DNA of 13,468 bases from an uncultured Collinsella sp. GTDB taxonomy: Bacteria > Actinomycetota > Coriobacteriia > Coriobacteriales > Coriobacteriaceae. Numbering within the stretch: position 1 is the first letter of the stretch; every line of letters starts with the position of its first letter. The notes under the pieces were generated by a model. It was not told the DNA's origin, did no database searches, and saw only the letters and a list, made by a program, of their open reading frames with translations. Below, one piece after another: positions 1 through 7,515 of this stretch. Location of the stretch: contig URTB01000022.1 of NCBI GenBank assembly GCA_900550595.1, positions 1 to 13,468 on the forward strand, in the 5' to 3' direction. The position numbers were made by a program, and so were the translations under genes.

Positions 1-1244
1 TGAAGGTGCATGTGGGCCATGAGGCCGCCACCATCGACGAGGTCAAGCCCGACGTCGTCGTGGTCTCTACCGCTATTCCTGAGTCCAACCCCGAGCTCGT
101 CCGTGCGCGCGAGCTGGGTATTCCCGTGTGGCCTCGCGCCAAGATGCTCTCGGCTCTGGGCCACGGCTACACCACCGTCGCCGTCGCCGGTACTCACGGC
201 AAGACCACGACCTCTTCGATGTGTGCCACCATGCTCGACCGCATGGGTCTGGACCCCAGCTTCCTGATCGGTGGCATTGTTGAGGGCTACGATACCAACG
301 GCAAGAACGGCTCGGGCGACTATTTTGTCGCCGAGGCGGATGAGTCCGACAGCTCCTTCCTGTTCCTTAACCCCAATGTGGTCATCGTGACCAACGTCGA
401 GGCCGACCATCTCGATCATTACTCGGGTATCGAGGAGATCGAGGCCACCTTCGCCAAGTTTATGAGTCTGGTGGGCGAGGACGGCACGGTCATCGTCTGT
501 GGCGAGGACCCGCATCTGGTCGAGCTTGCCAAGTCGACGGGCCGTCATGTGCTTTCCTATGGCTTTGCCGAGACCAACGACATCGTCTGCGTGCATCCGG
601 ATGTCAAGGGCATCCAGAGCGACTTTATCGTTCGCTTTGAGGACGGCACCGAGCACGCTGTCGAGATTAAGAGCAACCCCGGTCGTCACAACATGCTCAA
701 CGCCACGGCCGTCTTGACCGTCGCCCATGTCCTAGGCCTCGATATCGACGCCGCCGCTAAGGCACTTTCGAGTTTTGAAGGCGTCCGCCGTCGCTTTACC
801 CACGTGGGCGATATCGACGGCATCACGGTGGTTGACGATTACGGCCATCATCCCACCGAGATCAAGGCGACGCTCGCTGCTGCCTCTTCGCTGGGCTACA
901 AACATGTCGACGTCGTGTTCCAGCCGCACCGCTATTCGCGCCTGCAGGCTCTGTGCGATGACTTTGCCGACGCATTCGCCAATGCTGACAAGCTGCTGTT
1001 GATTGACGTGTTCTCTGCCGGCGAGATGCCCATCCCGGGTGTCACGTCCAAGATGCTTGCCGATACCGTGCGCGCCAAGCATCCCGGCAAGGAGGTCGTG
1101 TACTGCTCGAGCCGTCTTGAGCTCAATGAGGAGCTCGAGAAAATGGTGGGCGAGGGCGATTTGCTGCTTACCATGGGCGCCGGCGACGTCACGACGGTCG
1201 GCCCCGAGTTCATCGAGTATCTGACTGCCAAGAAAGACGCTTAA
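1..1244 (+). CDS. murC: UDP-N-acetylmuramate--L-alanine ligase (MurC), 5' end cut by the window
   Basis: MurC adds L-alanine to UDP-MurNAc using ATP, the first peptide step of cytoplasmic peptidoglycan precursor synthesis. The frame is open from the first complete codon (AAG at base 3) to TAA at 1242-1244. A GTG at base 6 is internal, because the usual N-terminal Rossmann part (about 50-60 residues) is missing and must lie upstream of the window. Counting from base 6, the visible protein has VVVVSTAIPESNPE near residues 17-30, the ATP-binding loop GTHGKTTT at 62-69, the central-domain EADESD segment, and the C-terminal DDYGHHPTEI and FQPHRYSR motifs typical of MurC rather than MurD/E/F. It ends 5 bases before murB, so the two are probably cotranscribed. 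Identity is very secure; only the true start is out of view. Confidence 0.97.
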   Translation, partial: KVHVGHEAATIDEVKPDVVVVSTAIPESNPELVRARELGIPVWPRAKMLSALGHGYTTVAVAGTHGKTTTSSMCATMLDRMGLDPSFLIGGIVEGYDTNGKNGSGDYFVAEADESDSSFLFLNPNVVIVTNVEADHLDHYSGIEEIEATFAKFMSLVGEDGTVIVCGEDPHLVELAKSTGRHVLSYGFAETNDIVCVHPDVKGIQSDFIVRFEDGTEHAVEIKSNPGRHNMLNATAVLTVAHVLGLDIDAAAKALSSFEGVRRRFTHVGDIDGITVVDDYGHHPTEIKATLAAASSLGYKHVDVVFQPHRYSRLQALCDDFADAFANADKLLLIDVFSAGEMPIPGVTSKMLADTVRAKHPGKEVVYCSSRLELNEELEKMVGEGDLLLTMGAGDVTTVGPEFIEYLTAKKDA

Positions 1245-1249
1245 ACCCC

Positions 1250-2161
1250 ATGGGTCTGTTTAACGCCGTCATGGCGCTTTCGGGCATGATCGATACGGAC
1301 GTAATTGAGGATGAACGCCTCGCGCGCCATACGAGCTATCGTATCGGCGGCAAGGCGGACCTCTTTGTGACGTGTCACAGCTATCATGCCTTGCGTCGCG
1401 CCGTGGCGGTGCTCGATCGTGAGCAGGTGCCGTGGGTCATTATCGGCAAGGGATCTAATCTGCTTGTTGCCGATGCAGGCTATCGCGGCGCCGTCATTTC
1501 GTTGGGGCGTGAGTTCCAGCGTACGGTTGTCGCCGAAGACGGTTGTACGCTGACGGTCGGTGCGGGCGTAATATTCGCTCGCCTAGTCAACGACGCGCTG
1601 TCGCGCAGCCTTTCGGGCCTTGAGTTTGCGGTCGGTATTCCCGGCTCCGTTGGCGGCGCCGTGTCCATGAATGCCGGCACGCGAACCGAGTGGATTGGCT
1701 CGCTGGTCGAAGATGTCGTTACGTTTGACCCGAGCTCCGGCATCAAGCATTACGCGGGCTCGGAGATCGCTTGGGGCTACCGTGAATGCAGCCTGCCGCG
1801 TAACGAGATCATTCTGGAATGCGTGCTCAAGCTCAAACCTGCGCCCAAGGCCGATATCCGTGAACGTATGGAGCGGTACCTGACGCGGCGTAAGCGCACA
1901 CAGCCCATGGGCTGTGCATCCTGCGGGTCGGTATTTCGCAACCCGCCCGATGCGAGCGTGGGCAAGCTTATCGAGGATTGTGGATTAAAGGGTTTTTCGG
2001 TTGGCGGCGCGGAAGTTTCGCCCGTACACGCTAATTTTATCGTTAATAACGGAACCGCCTCGGCCGATGACGTGGCCGCGGTTATCAGACATGTGCACGG
2101 AAAGGTGAGGGAGGCGTATGGCATCGAGCTCAGACCGGAAGTTAAATTCCTCGGCTTCTAG
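1250..2161 (+). CDS. murB: UDP-N-acetylenolpyruvoylglucosamine reductase (MurB)
   Basis: MurB is the FAD/NADPH enzyme that reduces UDP-GlcNAc-enolpyruvate to UDP-MurNAc in the cytoplasm. The 303-residue protein has the N-terminal TSYRIGGKAD segment, the FAD-binding GKGSNLLVAD (about 66-75), the GIPGSVGGAVSMNAG signature (129-143), Arg178 in WGYREC, the catalytic serine Ser227 in CGSVFRNP, and the terminal glutamate Glu297 in RPEVKF. The length fits the short (type II) form. An unusual CxxC (Cys222, Cys225) directly precedes the catalytic serine segment. The ATG at 1250 has no clear Shine-Dalgarno but lies 5 bases after the murC stop, so translation is probably coupled; ATGs at 1271 and 1286 are weaker alternatives that also lack one. 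The 3' end overlaps ftsQ by 44 bases. Confidence 0.96.
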   Translation: MGLFNAVMALSGMIDTDVIEDERLARHTSYRIGGKADLFVTCHSYHALRRAVAVLDREQVPWVIIGKGSNLLVADAGYRGAVISLGREFQRTVVAEDGCTLTVGAGVIFARLVNDALSRSLSGLEFAVGIPGSVGGAVSMNAGTRTEWIGSLVEDVVTFDPSSGIKHYAGSEIAWGYRECSLPRNEIILECVLKLKPAPKADIRERMERYLTRRKRTQPMGCASCGSVFRNPPDASVGKLIEDCGLKGFSVGGAEVSPVHANFIVNNGTASADDVAAVIRHVHGKVREAYGIELRPEVKFLGF

Positions 2162-3386
2162 AGCATCGAAACCAACCTTCCGCCGCGCCGGAGGGCGTTC
2201 CGGCGCACCGTCTCAGCCTCAACGTAAGTCCGTTATGCCTTCTAAGCCTGCTGGGTCCGTGCGGCCTGCCAAACGTTCGACTGTCGGTTCGCAGCTTGGC
2301 GGACGCCCCGCGGCCAAAAATGTTGCTCGTCCGGTGGCACGTCCCTCGGTGACGCCCAAACCGGCGATGGGCGCCATACCTTCTCGCCCCATAGCGTCGC
2401 CCAAGCCCTCGTTGGGGGCAAAGGTGACGCGTCCCGGTCGCGCGCTGGGTGCATCTAAGCCACGTATGCTGACGTCGGTGTCGGCCTCCGCAAAACCGCA
2501 ATCGGGCAAAAAGGGCTCTAATCCGTTGTCATCGATCGGCGCCCTGGCAAATCATGCGGCGGGTGCCGCTTCTGCCGTTAAGGGCAAGGGCAAAATCGCG
2601 GGCGGCATCCTTGCCGCTCTGGCAGTGCTTGCAGTCGTTGCCGTCGTCGTCATTAACTCTGGCCTGTTCGCCGCTACCGATATTCAGATCCAGGGCAGCG
2701 AGCATGTGACCAAGCACGATGCCATCCAGCTGATCGATCTGCCCGAGGACACGTCGCTGTTCAATGTGAATCCCGACCAGATCACCGAGGGCCTCAAGCA
2801 AAATCCGTGGGTTTCGGGCGTGGATGTTCAGCGTCAATTTCCCCATACGCTCATCATCACGCCGACGGAACGCAAGGTTATCGCAATTGCCTACATTAGC
2901 TCCGACGATCTTGCATGGGCGATCGGGGACGATGACACATGGATTGCACCGCTGTCTACCTCGGTCGATGTTGACGACCAGGGCAATGTCATCACAACGG
3001 GGGAGGGTGCCAACACCCTAAACGGCATCGATGCCGCCCTGGCGCTCGCCAAACATTACGGAGCCGTGCTGCTGACCGATGTCTCGGCCGATGTCGCGCC
3101 GGTTTCGGGGCAAGCGGTAAATTCCAAGGCGGTCAAGGCCGGCCTGGATTACGTCCGCGGATTCTCGAGCGAGTTCCTGGGCCAGGTCAAGGATATTTCC
3201 ACGCCCTCGGTCGAGGCCATCTCGGCGAATCTCGATAACGGTATCGAGGTGTCGCTCGGAGATTCGGATGACATTGCCAAAAAGGAGCGTATCGTTACCA
3301 AGCTGCTTTCGCAGGTGGAGGGCGTGACGTATATCAACGTTCGATCTCCTGGCAACTATACGTTTAGGAACGCACCGACCTCGTAG
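2118..3386 (+). CDS. ftsQ: Cell division protein FtsQ/DivIB with long basic N-terminal tail
   Basis: FtsQ is a bitopic membrane protein of the divisome that links early and late division proteins through its extracytoplasmic POTRA domain. The 422-residue product has a roughly 155-residue cytoplasmic tail rich in Ser, Pro, Ala, Lys and Arg. One membrane helix follows (about 160-180, GGILAALAVLAVVAVVV), then a POTRA-like segment (about 185-255: ATDIQIQGSEHV, NPWVSGVDVQRQFPHTLII) and a C-terminal beta domain. The start is ATG 2118, preceded by a purine-rich AGGTGAGGGAGG, so the gene begins 44 bases inside murB in another frame. The tail is much longer than in E. coli FtsQ; long disordered basic tails are known from actinobacterial FtsQ. 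The family call is firm, since the POTRA region and the gene position agree. The tail's function is unknown. Confidence 0.9.
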   Translation: MASSSDRKLNSSASRASKPTFRRAGGRSGAPSQPQRKSVMPSKPAGSVRPAKRSTVGSQLGGRPAAKNVARPVARPSVTPKPAMGAIPSRPIASPKPSLGAKVTRPGRALGASKPRMLTSVSASAKPQSGKKGSNPLSSIGALANHAAGAASAVKGKGKIAGGILAALAVLAVVAVVVINSGLFAATDIQIQGSEHVTKHDAIQLIDLPEDTSLFNVNPDQITEGLKQNPWVSGVDVQRQFPHTLIITPTERKVIAIAYISSDDLAWAIGDDDTWIAPLSTSVDVDDQGNVITTGEGANTLNGIDAALALAKHYGAVLLTDVSADVAPVSGQAVNSKAVKAGLDYVRGFSSEFLGQVKDISTPSVEAISANLDNGIEVSLGDSDDIAKKERIVTKLLSQVEGVTYINVRSPGNYTFRNAPTS

Positions 3387-3462
3387 CGTCTTCTGGCCTT
3401 TGTTGACGGGGCATACCGCGCCGTTTATCTGGTTTGTTTGGTTTTCACCGTCAATTATTTGA

Positions 3463-3491
3463 CTGATACGTTCATAATGTGCAAACATAAT
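3463..3491 (+). promoter_or_regulatory. Candidate ftsZ promoter (distal)
   Basis: CTGATA (3463-3468) and CATAAT (3486-3491) are separated by 17 bases, matching sigma-70-type -35 and -10 boxes at 4/6 and 5/6. They lie in an AT-rich part of the ftsQ-ftsZ gap, about 95 bases before the ftsZ start. CATAAT also occurs 13 bases earlier (3473-3478). A further weak pair, TTGACG (3403-3408) with TATCTG (3426-3431), lies upstream. Found by consensus matching only. Confidence 0.4.
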
Positions 3492-3502
3492 ACGGTTTAC
3501 CT

Positions 3503-3531
3503 TTGCATTTACTTTCAACTTGAAGGTTAAT
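3503..3531 (+). promoter_or_regulatory. Candidate ftsZ promoter (proximal) with internal palindrome
   Basis: TTGCAT (3503-3508) and GTTAAT (3526-3531) are 17 bases apart, each matching the sigma-70 consensus at 4/6. The spacer holds the perfect inverted repeat TTCAACTTGAA (3514-3524), which could be an operator. Transcription would begin about 45 bases before ftsZ. Found by consensus matching only, and weaker than the distal pair. Confidence 0.28.
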
Positions 3532-3584
3532 GTGCGCAGGGGTCAACCCATGCTATGGCAATAACCTTTGTTCGGAGGACCGAC

Positions 3585-4739
3585 ATGCACGAGACAGAGA
3601 TCAACAACTACCTTGCCGTCATTAAGGTGGTCGGCGTCGGCGGCGGCGGTACCAACGCGGTCAATCGAATGATCGAAGAGGGTATCCGCGGCGTCGAGTT
3701 TGTTGCCATCAACACCGATGCTCAGGCACTCGCGATCTCTGATGCCGATATCAAGGTGCACATCGGCACCGACCTGACCCGCGGCCTGGGCGCTGGCGCC
3801 AACCCCGAGGTCGGCCGTAAGGCCGCCGATGAGTCCCGCGACGACATCGCCGAGGCGCTCGCTGGCGCCGATATGGTGTTCATCACCTGCGGCGAGGGCG
3901 GCGGCACCGGTACCGGCGCTGCCCCCATCGTTGCCGATATCGCGATGAACGAGGTCGGCGCGCTGACCGTCGCCGTCGTGACCAAGCCCTTTACGTTTGA
4001 GGGCCGCAAGCGCAAGAAGAGCGCCGAAGAAGGCATTAAGACGCTTTCCGACTGCGTCGACACCATGATCGTTATCCCTAACGACAAGCTGCTCGACATC
4101 GCCGAGAAGAAGACCACCATGCTTGAGGCCTTCGCAATCGCCGATGGCGTCCTTTCCCAGGGCACCCAGGGCATCACCGACCTCATCACCGTCCCCGGTA
4201 TCATCAACCTGGACTTCGCCGATGTTAAGACCATCATGAAGCAGGCCGGTACCGCCATGATGGGTATCGGTACCGCTTCTGGGGACACCCGTGCCGTCGA
4301 CGCTGCCCAGCAGGCTATTTCCAGCCCGCTGCTCGAGAGCTCCATCGATGGCGCTACGCGCGTCCTGCTTTCCATTGCCGGTTCCAAGGACCTGGGCATT
4401 CAGGAGATCAGCGACGCCGCCGACGTTGTCGCCAACGCCGTCGACCCCGAGGCCAACATCATCTTCGGTACCGTTGTCGACGAGTCCCTGGGCGATCAGG
4501 TGCGTATTACCGTCATCGCTACGGGCTTCTCCGACTCCAACGTCAACCGTCAGGACGAGCTCTTCGCTGCACAGCAGTCCCAGAGCAAGGCCGCTGCTTC
4601 TACCGAGCCGCAGCGCACCGCTCCTGCCACGAGCCCGGCTCAGGCTGCCCCGACTCGCAACGTCGGTGGTACCGAGCTCCCCAACTTTGGCAACGACCAG
4701 TTTGAGCTTCCTGACTTCCTCAAGCGCGGCAGCTTCTAG
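3585..4739 (+). CDS. ftsZ: Cell division GTPase FtsZ
   Basis: FtsZ is the tubulin-like GTPase that polymerises into the Z ring at the division site. The 384-residue protein has the N-terminal [10 protein letters not shown] loop (17-26), the tubulin signature [10 protein letters not shown] (105-114), the T7 synergy loop NLDFADVK (208-215) with its catalytic aspartates, a Gln/Ala/Thr/Pro-rich linker (about 328-365) and the C-terminal peptide [11 protein letters not shown] (374-384) that binds SepF and other partners. I chose ATG 3585 because GGAGG at 3574-3578 lies 6 bases upstream and the protein then starts as FtsZ usually does. The in-frame ATG at 3555 has no ribosome site and would add ten unrelated residues. 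FtsZ stands alone between a promoter-bearing gap and a strong terminator. No ftsA is next to it. Confidence 0.98.
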   Translation: MHETEINNYLAVIKVVGVGGGGTNAVNRMIEEGIRGVEFVAINTDAQALAISDADIKVHIGTDLTRGLGAGANPEVGRKAADESRDDIAEALAGADMVFITCGEGGGTGTGAAPIVADIAMNEVGALTVAVVTKPFTFEGRKRKKSAEEGIKTLSDCVDTMIVIPNDKLLDIAEKKTTMLEAFAIADGVLSQGTQGITDLITVPGIINLDFADVKTIMKQAGTAMMGIGTASGDTRAVDAAQQAISSPLLESSIDGATRVLLSIAGSKDLGIQEISDAADVVANAVDPEANIIFGTVVDESLGDQVRITVIATGFSDSNVNRQDELFAAQQSQSKAAASTEPQRTAPATSPAQAAPTRNVGGTELPNFGNDQFELPDFLKRGSF

Positions 4740-4764
4740 TTCGTTTTTCTCAGCGACCTGTATG

Positions 4765-4793
4765 GGGTGCGTCCGATTGGGCGCACCCTTTTT
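4765..4793 (+). terminator. Rho-independent terminator after ftsZ
   Basis: GGGTGCGTCC (4765-4774) pairs with GGGCGCACCC (4779-4788) over ten base pairs with one T-G wobble and a four-base loop, followed by five Ts and a T-rich stretch. It begins 26 bases after the ftsZ stop, and it separates ftsZ transcription from the pgeF-pst unit. Confidence 0.9.
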
Positions 4794-4825
4794 GTTGTGT
4801 TTTGCCTTTGTAAACGAAAGCCTCC

Positions 4826-4875
4826 AATCTCCTTACGTTCCCCTTACGTTTAGCCCCTACCGCTGCGGGTATCCT
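4826..4875 (+). promoter_or_regulatory. Candidate Pho-box promoter in front of pgeF-pstSCAB
   Basis: CCTTACGTT occurs twice (4831-4839 and 4842-4850), exactly 11 bases apart. In 11-base register the units are AATCTCCTTAC, GTTCCCCTTAC and GTTTAGCCCCT (4826-4858). PhoB/PhoP response regulators bind direct repeats with an 11-base period, and the Streptomyces unit begins GTTCACC, which GTTCCCC resembles. No good -35 box is present, but TATCCT (4870-4875) could be a -10 placed 16 bases after GTTTAG (4848-4853), as expected for an activator-dependent promoter. The assignment is inferred from spacing and from the pst genes downstream; the regulator is not in the window. Confidence 0.45.
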
Positions 4876-4889
4876 TTTGATGAAGTATG

Positions 4890-4911
4890 GCAGCCGTGTG
4901 GCACGGACTGC
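4890..4911 (+). other. Short hairpin in the pgeF leader
   Basis: GCAGCCGTG (4890-4898) can pair with CACGG and CTGC (4902-4906, 4908-4911) around a three-base loop with a single bulged A. No T run follows, so it is not an intrinsic terminator. It ends 30 bases before the pgeF ribosome site and would lie in the 5' leader if the proposed promoter is right. A function is not shown. Confidence 0.3.
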
Positions 4912-4953
4912 TGCGGCGTCGCCGCGATACTTGTGTTATTAGGAGGCTTTAGT

Positions 4954-5754
4954 ATGGCAGCACGTGCGGACAGCGTTTCGCGTGTCGACCATGATGGAGT
5001 TACGTTGGTAGAGGGCGCGACGCACGATGTTCGCTTTGCTTTTACCGAGCGCACCGGTGGTGTTTCCGAAGATGCGTACTCCTCACTCAATCTGGGCTCG
5101 CATGTTGGCGATGATCCCTTTGCCGTTCAAGAAAATCGTCGCTGCGCACTCGAGGCCATAGGGGCCGCGGAGTGCGAGCACAACCTGCTTGTTCCCAATC
5201 AAGTACACGGTGACCATGTCGTGACGGTGGCCTCGAACGGTGCCGATTATCTCGAGAATATTCGCGAGCAGATTGCCGAGGGCTGCGATGCCATCGTCTG
5301 CACGGCCCGTGAGGTACCCGTGATGCTTTGCTTTGCCGATTGCGTTCCCGTGGTGCTGGTGGCTCCCGGCGGCTTTGCCGTGGTGCACTCTGGCTGGAAG
5401 GGCACGATTGCGCGCATTTCCGCCAAGGCGTGCCAAGCGCTCTGCGAGGCGGCTGGCTGCAAGCCGGACGACATCTCTGCCTACATTGGGCCCCATATCC
5501 TGGGCGACGAGTACGAGGTGTCCCAAGAACTTATGGATCGCTTTGCCGCCGAGTTCGCGTGCATCGATGCCTCTGCTTCTCGTATGCTCGATCTTTCCGC
5601 CGCCATTCGCGAGGCGCTGATGGACGCCGGCGTCGAGGCGAGCAGCATTGTGGACACCAAGCTTTCCACCGTTCGTCAGAACGACCGCTTTTATTCCTAC
5701 CGCAACGAGGGCGGCACCTGTGGGCGCCATGCTGCGATCGGCGTGATGCTATGA
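4954..5754 (+). CDS. pgeF: Peptidoglycan editing factor / multicopper-like laccase-domain protein (PgeF, YfiH/YlmD)
   Basis: This is a 266-residue YfiH/DUF152 protein. In E. coli the family member PgeF prevents L-serine being kept in place of L-alanine in the peptidoglycan stem; relatives act on purine nucleosides, so the substrate here is not fixed by sequence. The zinc-site residues are visible: His85 in NQVHG, Cys130 in CFADC and His145 in VVHSGWKG, together with SLNLGSHVGD near 44-53 and a C-terminal RNEGGTCGRHAA. The start is ATG 4954, with AGGAGG at 4941-4946 seven bases upstream; the frame is open further upstream into ftsZ, but that part is only a shadow. Its TGA overlaps the pstS ATG. 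In many Gram-positives it sits next to yggS; here the two are separated by the phosphate genes. Confidence 0.93.
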   Translation: MAARADSVSRVDHDGVTLVEGATHDVRFAFTERTGGVSEDAYSSLNLGSHVGDDPFAVQENRRCALEAIGAAECEHNLLVPNQVHGDHVVTVASNGADYLENIREQIAEGCDAIVCTAREVPVMLCFADCVPVVLVAPGGFAVVHSGWKGTIARISAKACQALCEAAGCKPDDISAYIGPHILGDEYEVSQELMDRFAAEFACIDASASRMLDLSAAIREALMDAGVEASSIVDTKLSTVRQNDRFYSYRNEGGTCGRHAAIGVML

Positions 5755-6587
5755 GAAAGATCGCATCGGTCCTGAGCGCTGCAGTGCTTATGCTCACGCT
5801 GTGTGCTTGCTCCTCGGGATCTTCCATATCTTCTATTACCGTGGCCGGCTCGACCACGTGCCTTCCCATTGCCGAGATCGCAGCCGAGGGCTTTAAGGAA
5901 GAGGCCGGCACCGATGTGCTCGTCTCCGGCCTTGGCTCCTCTGCGGGTATCGAGGCCGTCAGCAACGGCACGGCCGACATCGCCAGCTCGTCTCGTGGCC
6001 TCAATGCCGACGAACAAGACCTTGGCCTGACCCCGATCGTAATCGCGCACGACGGCATCGCAGTCATCGTGAACGACGACAACCCGGTCGACAATCTCTC
6101 GACCGAGCAGCTCCGCGATATTTACGCCGGCAAGATCACCAACTGGAAGGAAGTCGGCGGAGAGGACCTGAAGATTCAGGTTATCAACCGCGACGAGGCG
6201 TCCGGTACGCGCGAGGCCTTCCGTACCATCGTGATGGACGGCACGCCGTTCGATCGCCGCTCGGCCGTTCTTTCGGGTACGGGCCAAGTGCGCGACGTCG
6301 TGTCCCGCTCGCATGGCGCCATTGGCTACATCTCGCTGGGTTTTGTCGAGAGCCTCAACGCCACGACCTCGGTTAAGGCCGTTTCGGTCAACCATGTCGA
6401 GGCATCCGAGAAGACGGTCGCAAGTGGCGGCTATCCCATCTCGCGCGACCTTTACTTCTTTGTGAAGGGTACGCCTTCGCATCAGGCGCAGGACTACATT
6501 GACTATGTGACGTCCGAGAAGATGGACAAGCAGATTCGCGAGGCGGGCTTTATTCCCGTCACCAACGACGGAAAGGGGAGTGAGTAG
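5751..6587 (+). CDS. pstS: Phosphate ABC transporter, substrate-binding lipoprotein PstS
   Basis: PstS binds inorganic phosphate outside the membrane and hands it to PstCA. The 278-residue precursor has a lipoprotein signal peptide: MRK, a hydrophobic stretch (about 4-19) and a lipobox LCAC with the lipidated Cys20. Phosphate-loop segments are present as GSTTCLPI (about 34-41), GLGSSAGIEAV (about 60-70), the downstream Ser/Arg cluster SSSRGL, and RDEASGTR (about 147-154), all typical of the compact Gram-positive PstS type. The start ATG at 5751 forms an ATGA overlap with the pgeF stop and has no strong ribosome site of its own, so translation is probably coupled to pgeF. It is the first gene of an intact pstSCAB set. 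Confidence 0.95.
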   Translation: MRKIASVLSAAVLMLTLCACSSGSSISSITVAGSTTCLPIAEIAAEGFKEEAGTDVLVSGLGSSAGIEAVSNGTADIASSSRGLNADEQDLGLTPIVIAHDGIAVIVNDDNPVDNLSTEQLRDIYAGKITNWKEVGGEDLKIQVINRDEASGTREAFRTIVMDGTPFDRRSAVLSGTGQVRDVVSRSHGAIGYISLGFVESLNATTSVKAVSVNHVEASEKTVASGGYPISRDLYFFVKGTPSHQAQDYIDYVTSEKMDKQIREAGFIPVTNDGKGSE

Positions 6588-6588
6588 C

Positions 6589-7512
6589 GTGGAAGCACAG
6601 GAAACCCCCCAGATTGAGCAGGAGGCTCAGACGCCCAAAAAGCGTGAGTTGGCGTTGGTGTCGCGTAGCACCTATCTCAAGGAGAAGGCGCTGCAGTGGA
6701 TCTTCTTTGCCTGCGCGTTCTTGGCGGTCGTCACCGTTATCCTGATCTTTGTCTTTACCACGTACTCGGCGCTGCCCGTCTTTACCGACATCGGCCTGGC
6801 GGACTTCTTTAGCTTTACGTGGGCGCCATCCGAGGGCCACTACGGCATCATGTCGCTGCTGGCGGGCTCTGGTCTGGTGACGGTCGGTGCGCTCGCCATG
6901 GGCGTGCCCCTGGGTGTGGGCACGGCTGTATATCTGGTCGAGATCGCCAGCAAGCGCGTGCGCAGGCTCATCAGCCCCGCCGTCGACCTGCTGGCGGGCA
7001 TCCCCTCCATCATCTACGGCTTCTTTGGCATGGTCATCATCCGCCCGTTTATCGCGCAGCTGACCGGCGGTCTTGGCTTTGGCGCGCTGACGGCGTGGTT
7101 TGTGCTTGCCATCATGATCGTTCCCACCATTACCACGCTCACGATCGATGCCCTCAATTCCATCCCCATGGGCATTCGCGAGGCGTCCTATGCCATGGGT
7201 GCCACCAAGTGGCAGACCATCTACAAGGTCGTGCTGCCTGCAGCCAAGCTGGGCATTGTCGATGCAATTGTCTTGGGTATGGGGCGTGCCATCGGTGAGA
7301 CCATGGCCGTGCTGATGGTCGTGGGCAACGCCCCGGTCATTCCAGATAGCATCTCGAGCCCCATCTCGACGCTCACGAGCCAGATCGCACTCGACATGAG
7401 CTATTCCTCGGGCCTGCATCGCTCGGCTCTGTTTGGCATGGGCGTGGTCCTGTTTATCATCTCAGCTGCACTGGTGGGTATCGTTCGCCTGATTTCAAAG
7501 AAGAGGGGGTAG
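6589..7512 (+). CDS. pstC: Phosphate ABC transporter permease PstC
   Basis: PstC is one of the two membrane subunits of the high-affinity phosphate importer. The 307-residue protein has about six hydrophobic helices (near 36-58, 87-116, 129-152, 164-187, 222-247 and 279-302). It also has the cytoplasmic coupling loop REASYAMGATKWQTIYKVVL (198-216) that docks on PstB, followed by GMGRAIGETMAV. I prefer the GTG at 6589, because GGGGAG (6575-6580) lies eight bases upstream. The in-frame GTG at 6580 has its purine run almost touching the start codon and would overlap pstS by 8 bases; it would add only three residues. It is tightly packed with pstS and pstA. Confidence 0.94.
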   Translation: MEAQETPQIEQEAQTPKKRELALVSRSTYLKEKALQWIFFACAFLAVVTVILIFVFTTYSALPVFTDIGLADFFSFTWAPSEGHYGIMSLLAGSGLVTVGALAMGVPLGVGTAVYLVEIASKRVRRLISPAVDLLAGIPSIIYGFFGMVIIRPFIAQLTGGLGFGALTAWFVLAIMIVPTITTLTIDALNSIPMGIREASYAMGATKWQTIYKVVLPAAKLGIVDAIVLGMGRAIGETMAVLMVVGNAPVIPDSISSPISTLTSQIALDMSYSSGLHRSALFGMGVVLFIISAALVGIVRLISKKRG

Positions 7513-7515
7513 GCT

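Noticed and set aside
3555..3584. Earlier ATG for ftsZ
   Set aside because: No Shine-Dalgarno in front, and it adds residues foreign to FtsZ. ATG 3585 with GGAGG fits better.
4880..4942. A 20-codon leader frame (ATG 4880 to TAG 4942) before pgeF
   Set aside because: No ribosome site, no run of regulatory codons, and it starts almost at the expected transcription start. It could be chance.
4291..4953. Open frame upstream of pgeF reaching into ftsZ, as if a larger fusion protein
   Set aside because: The part before 4954 is out of frame with ftsZ, crosses the ftsZ terminator and shows no family similarity. AGGAGG before ATG 4954 fixes the real start.
5697..7419. Long - strand open frames opposite pstS and pstC
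   Set aside because: Same reason: His/Arg/Asp-rich shadow translations, no plausible starts, and the + strand genes are certain.
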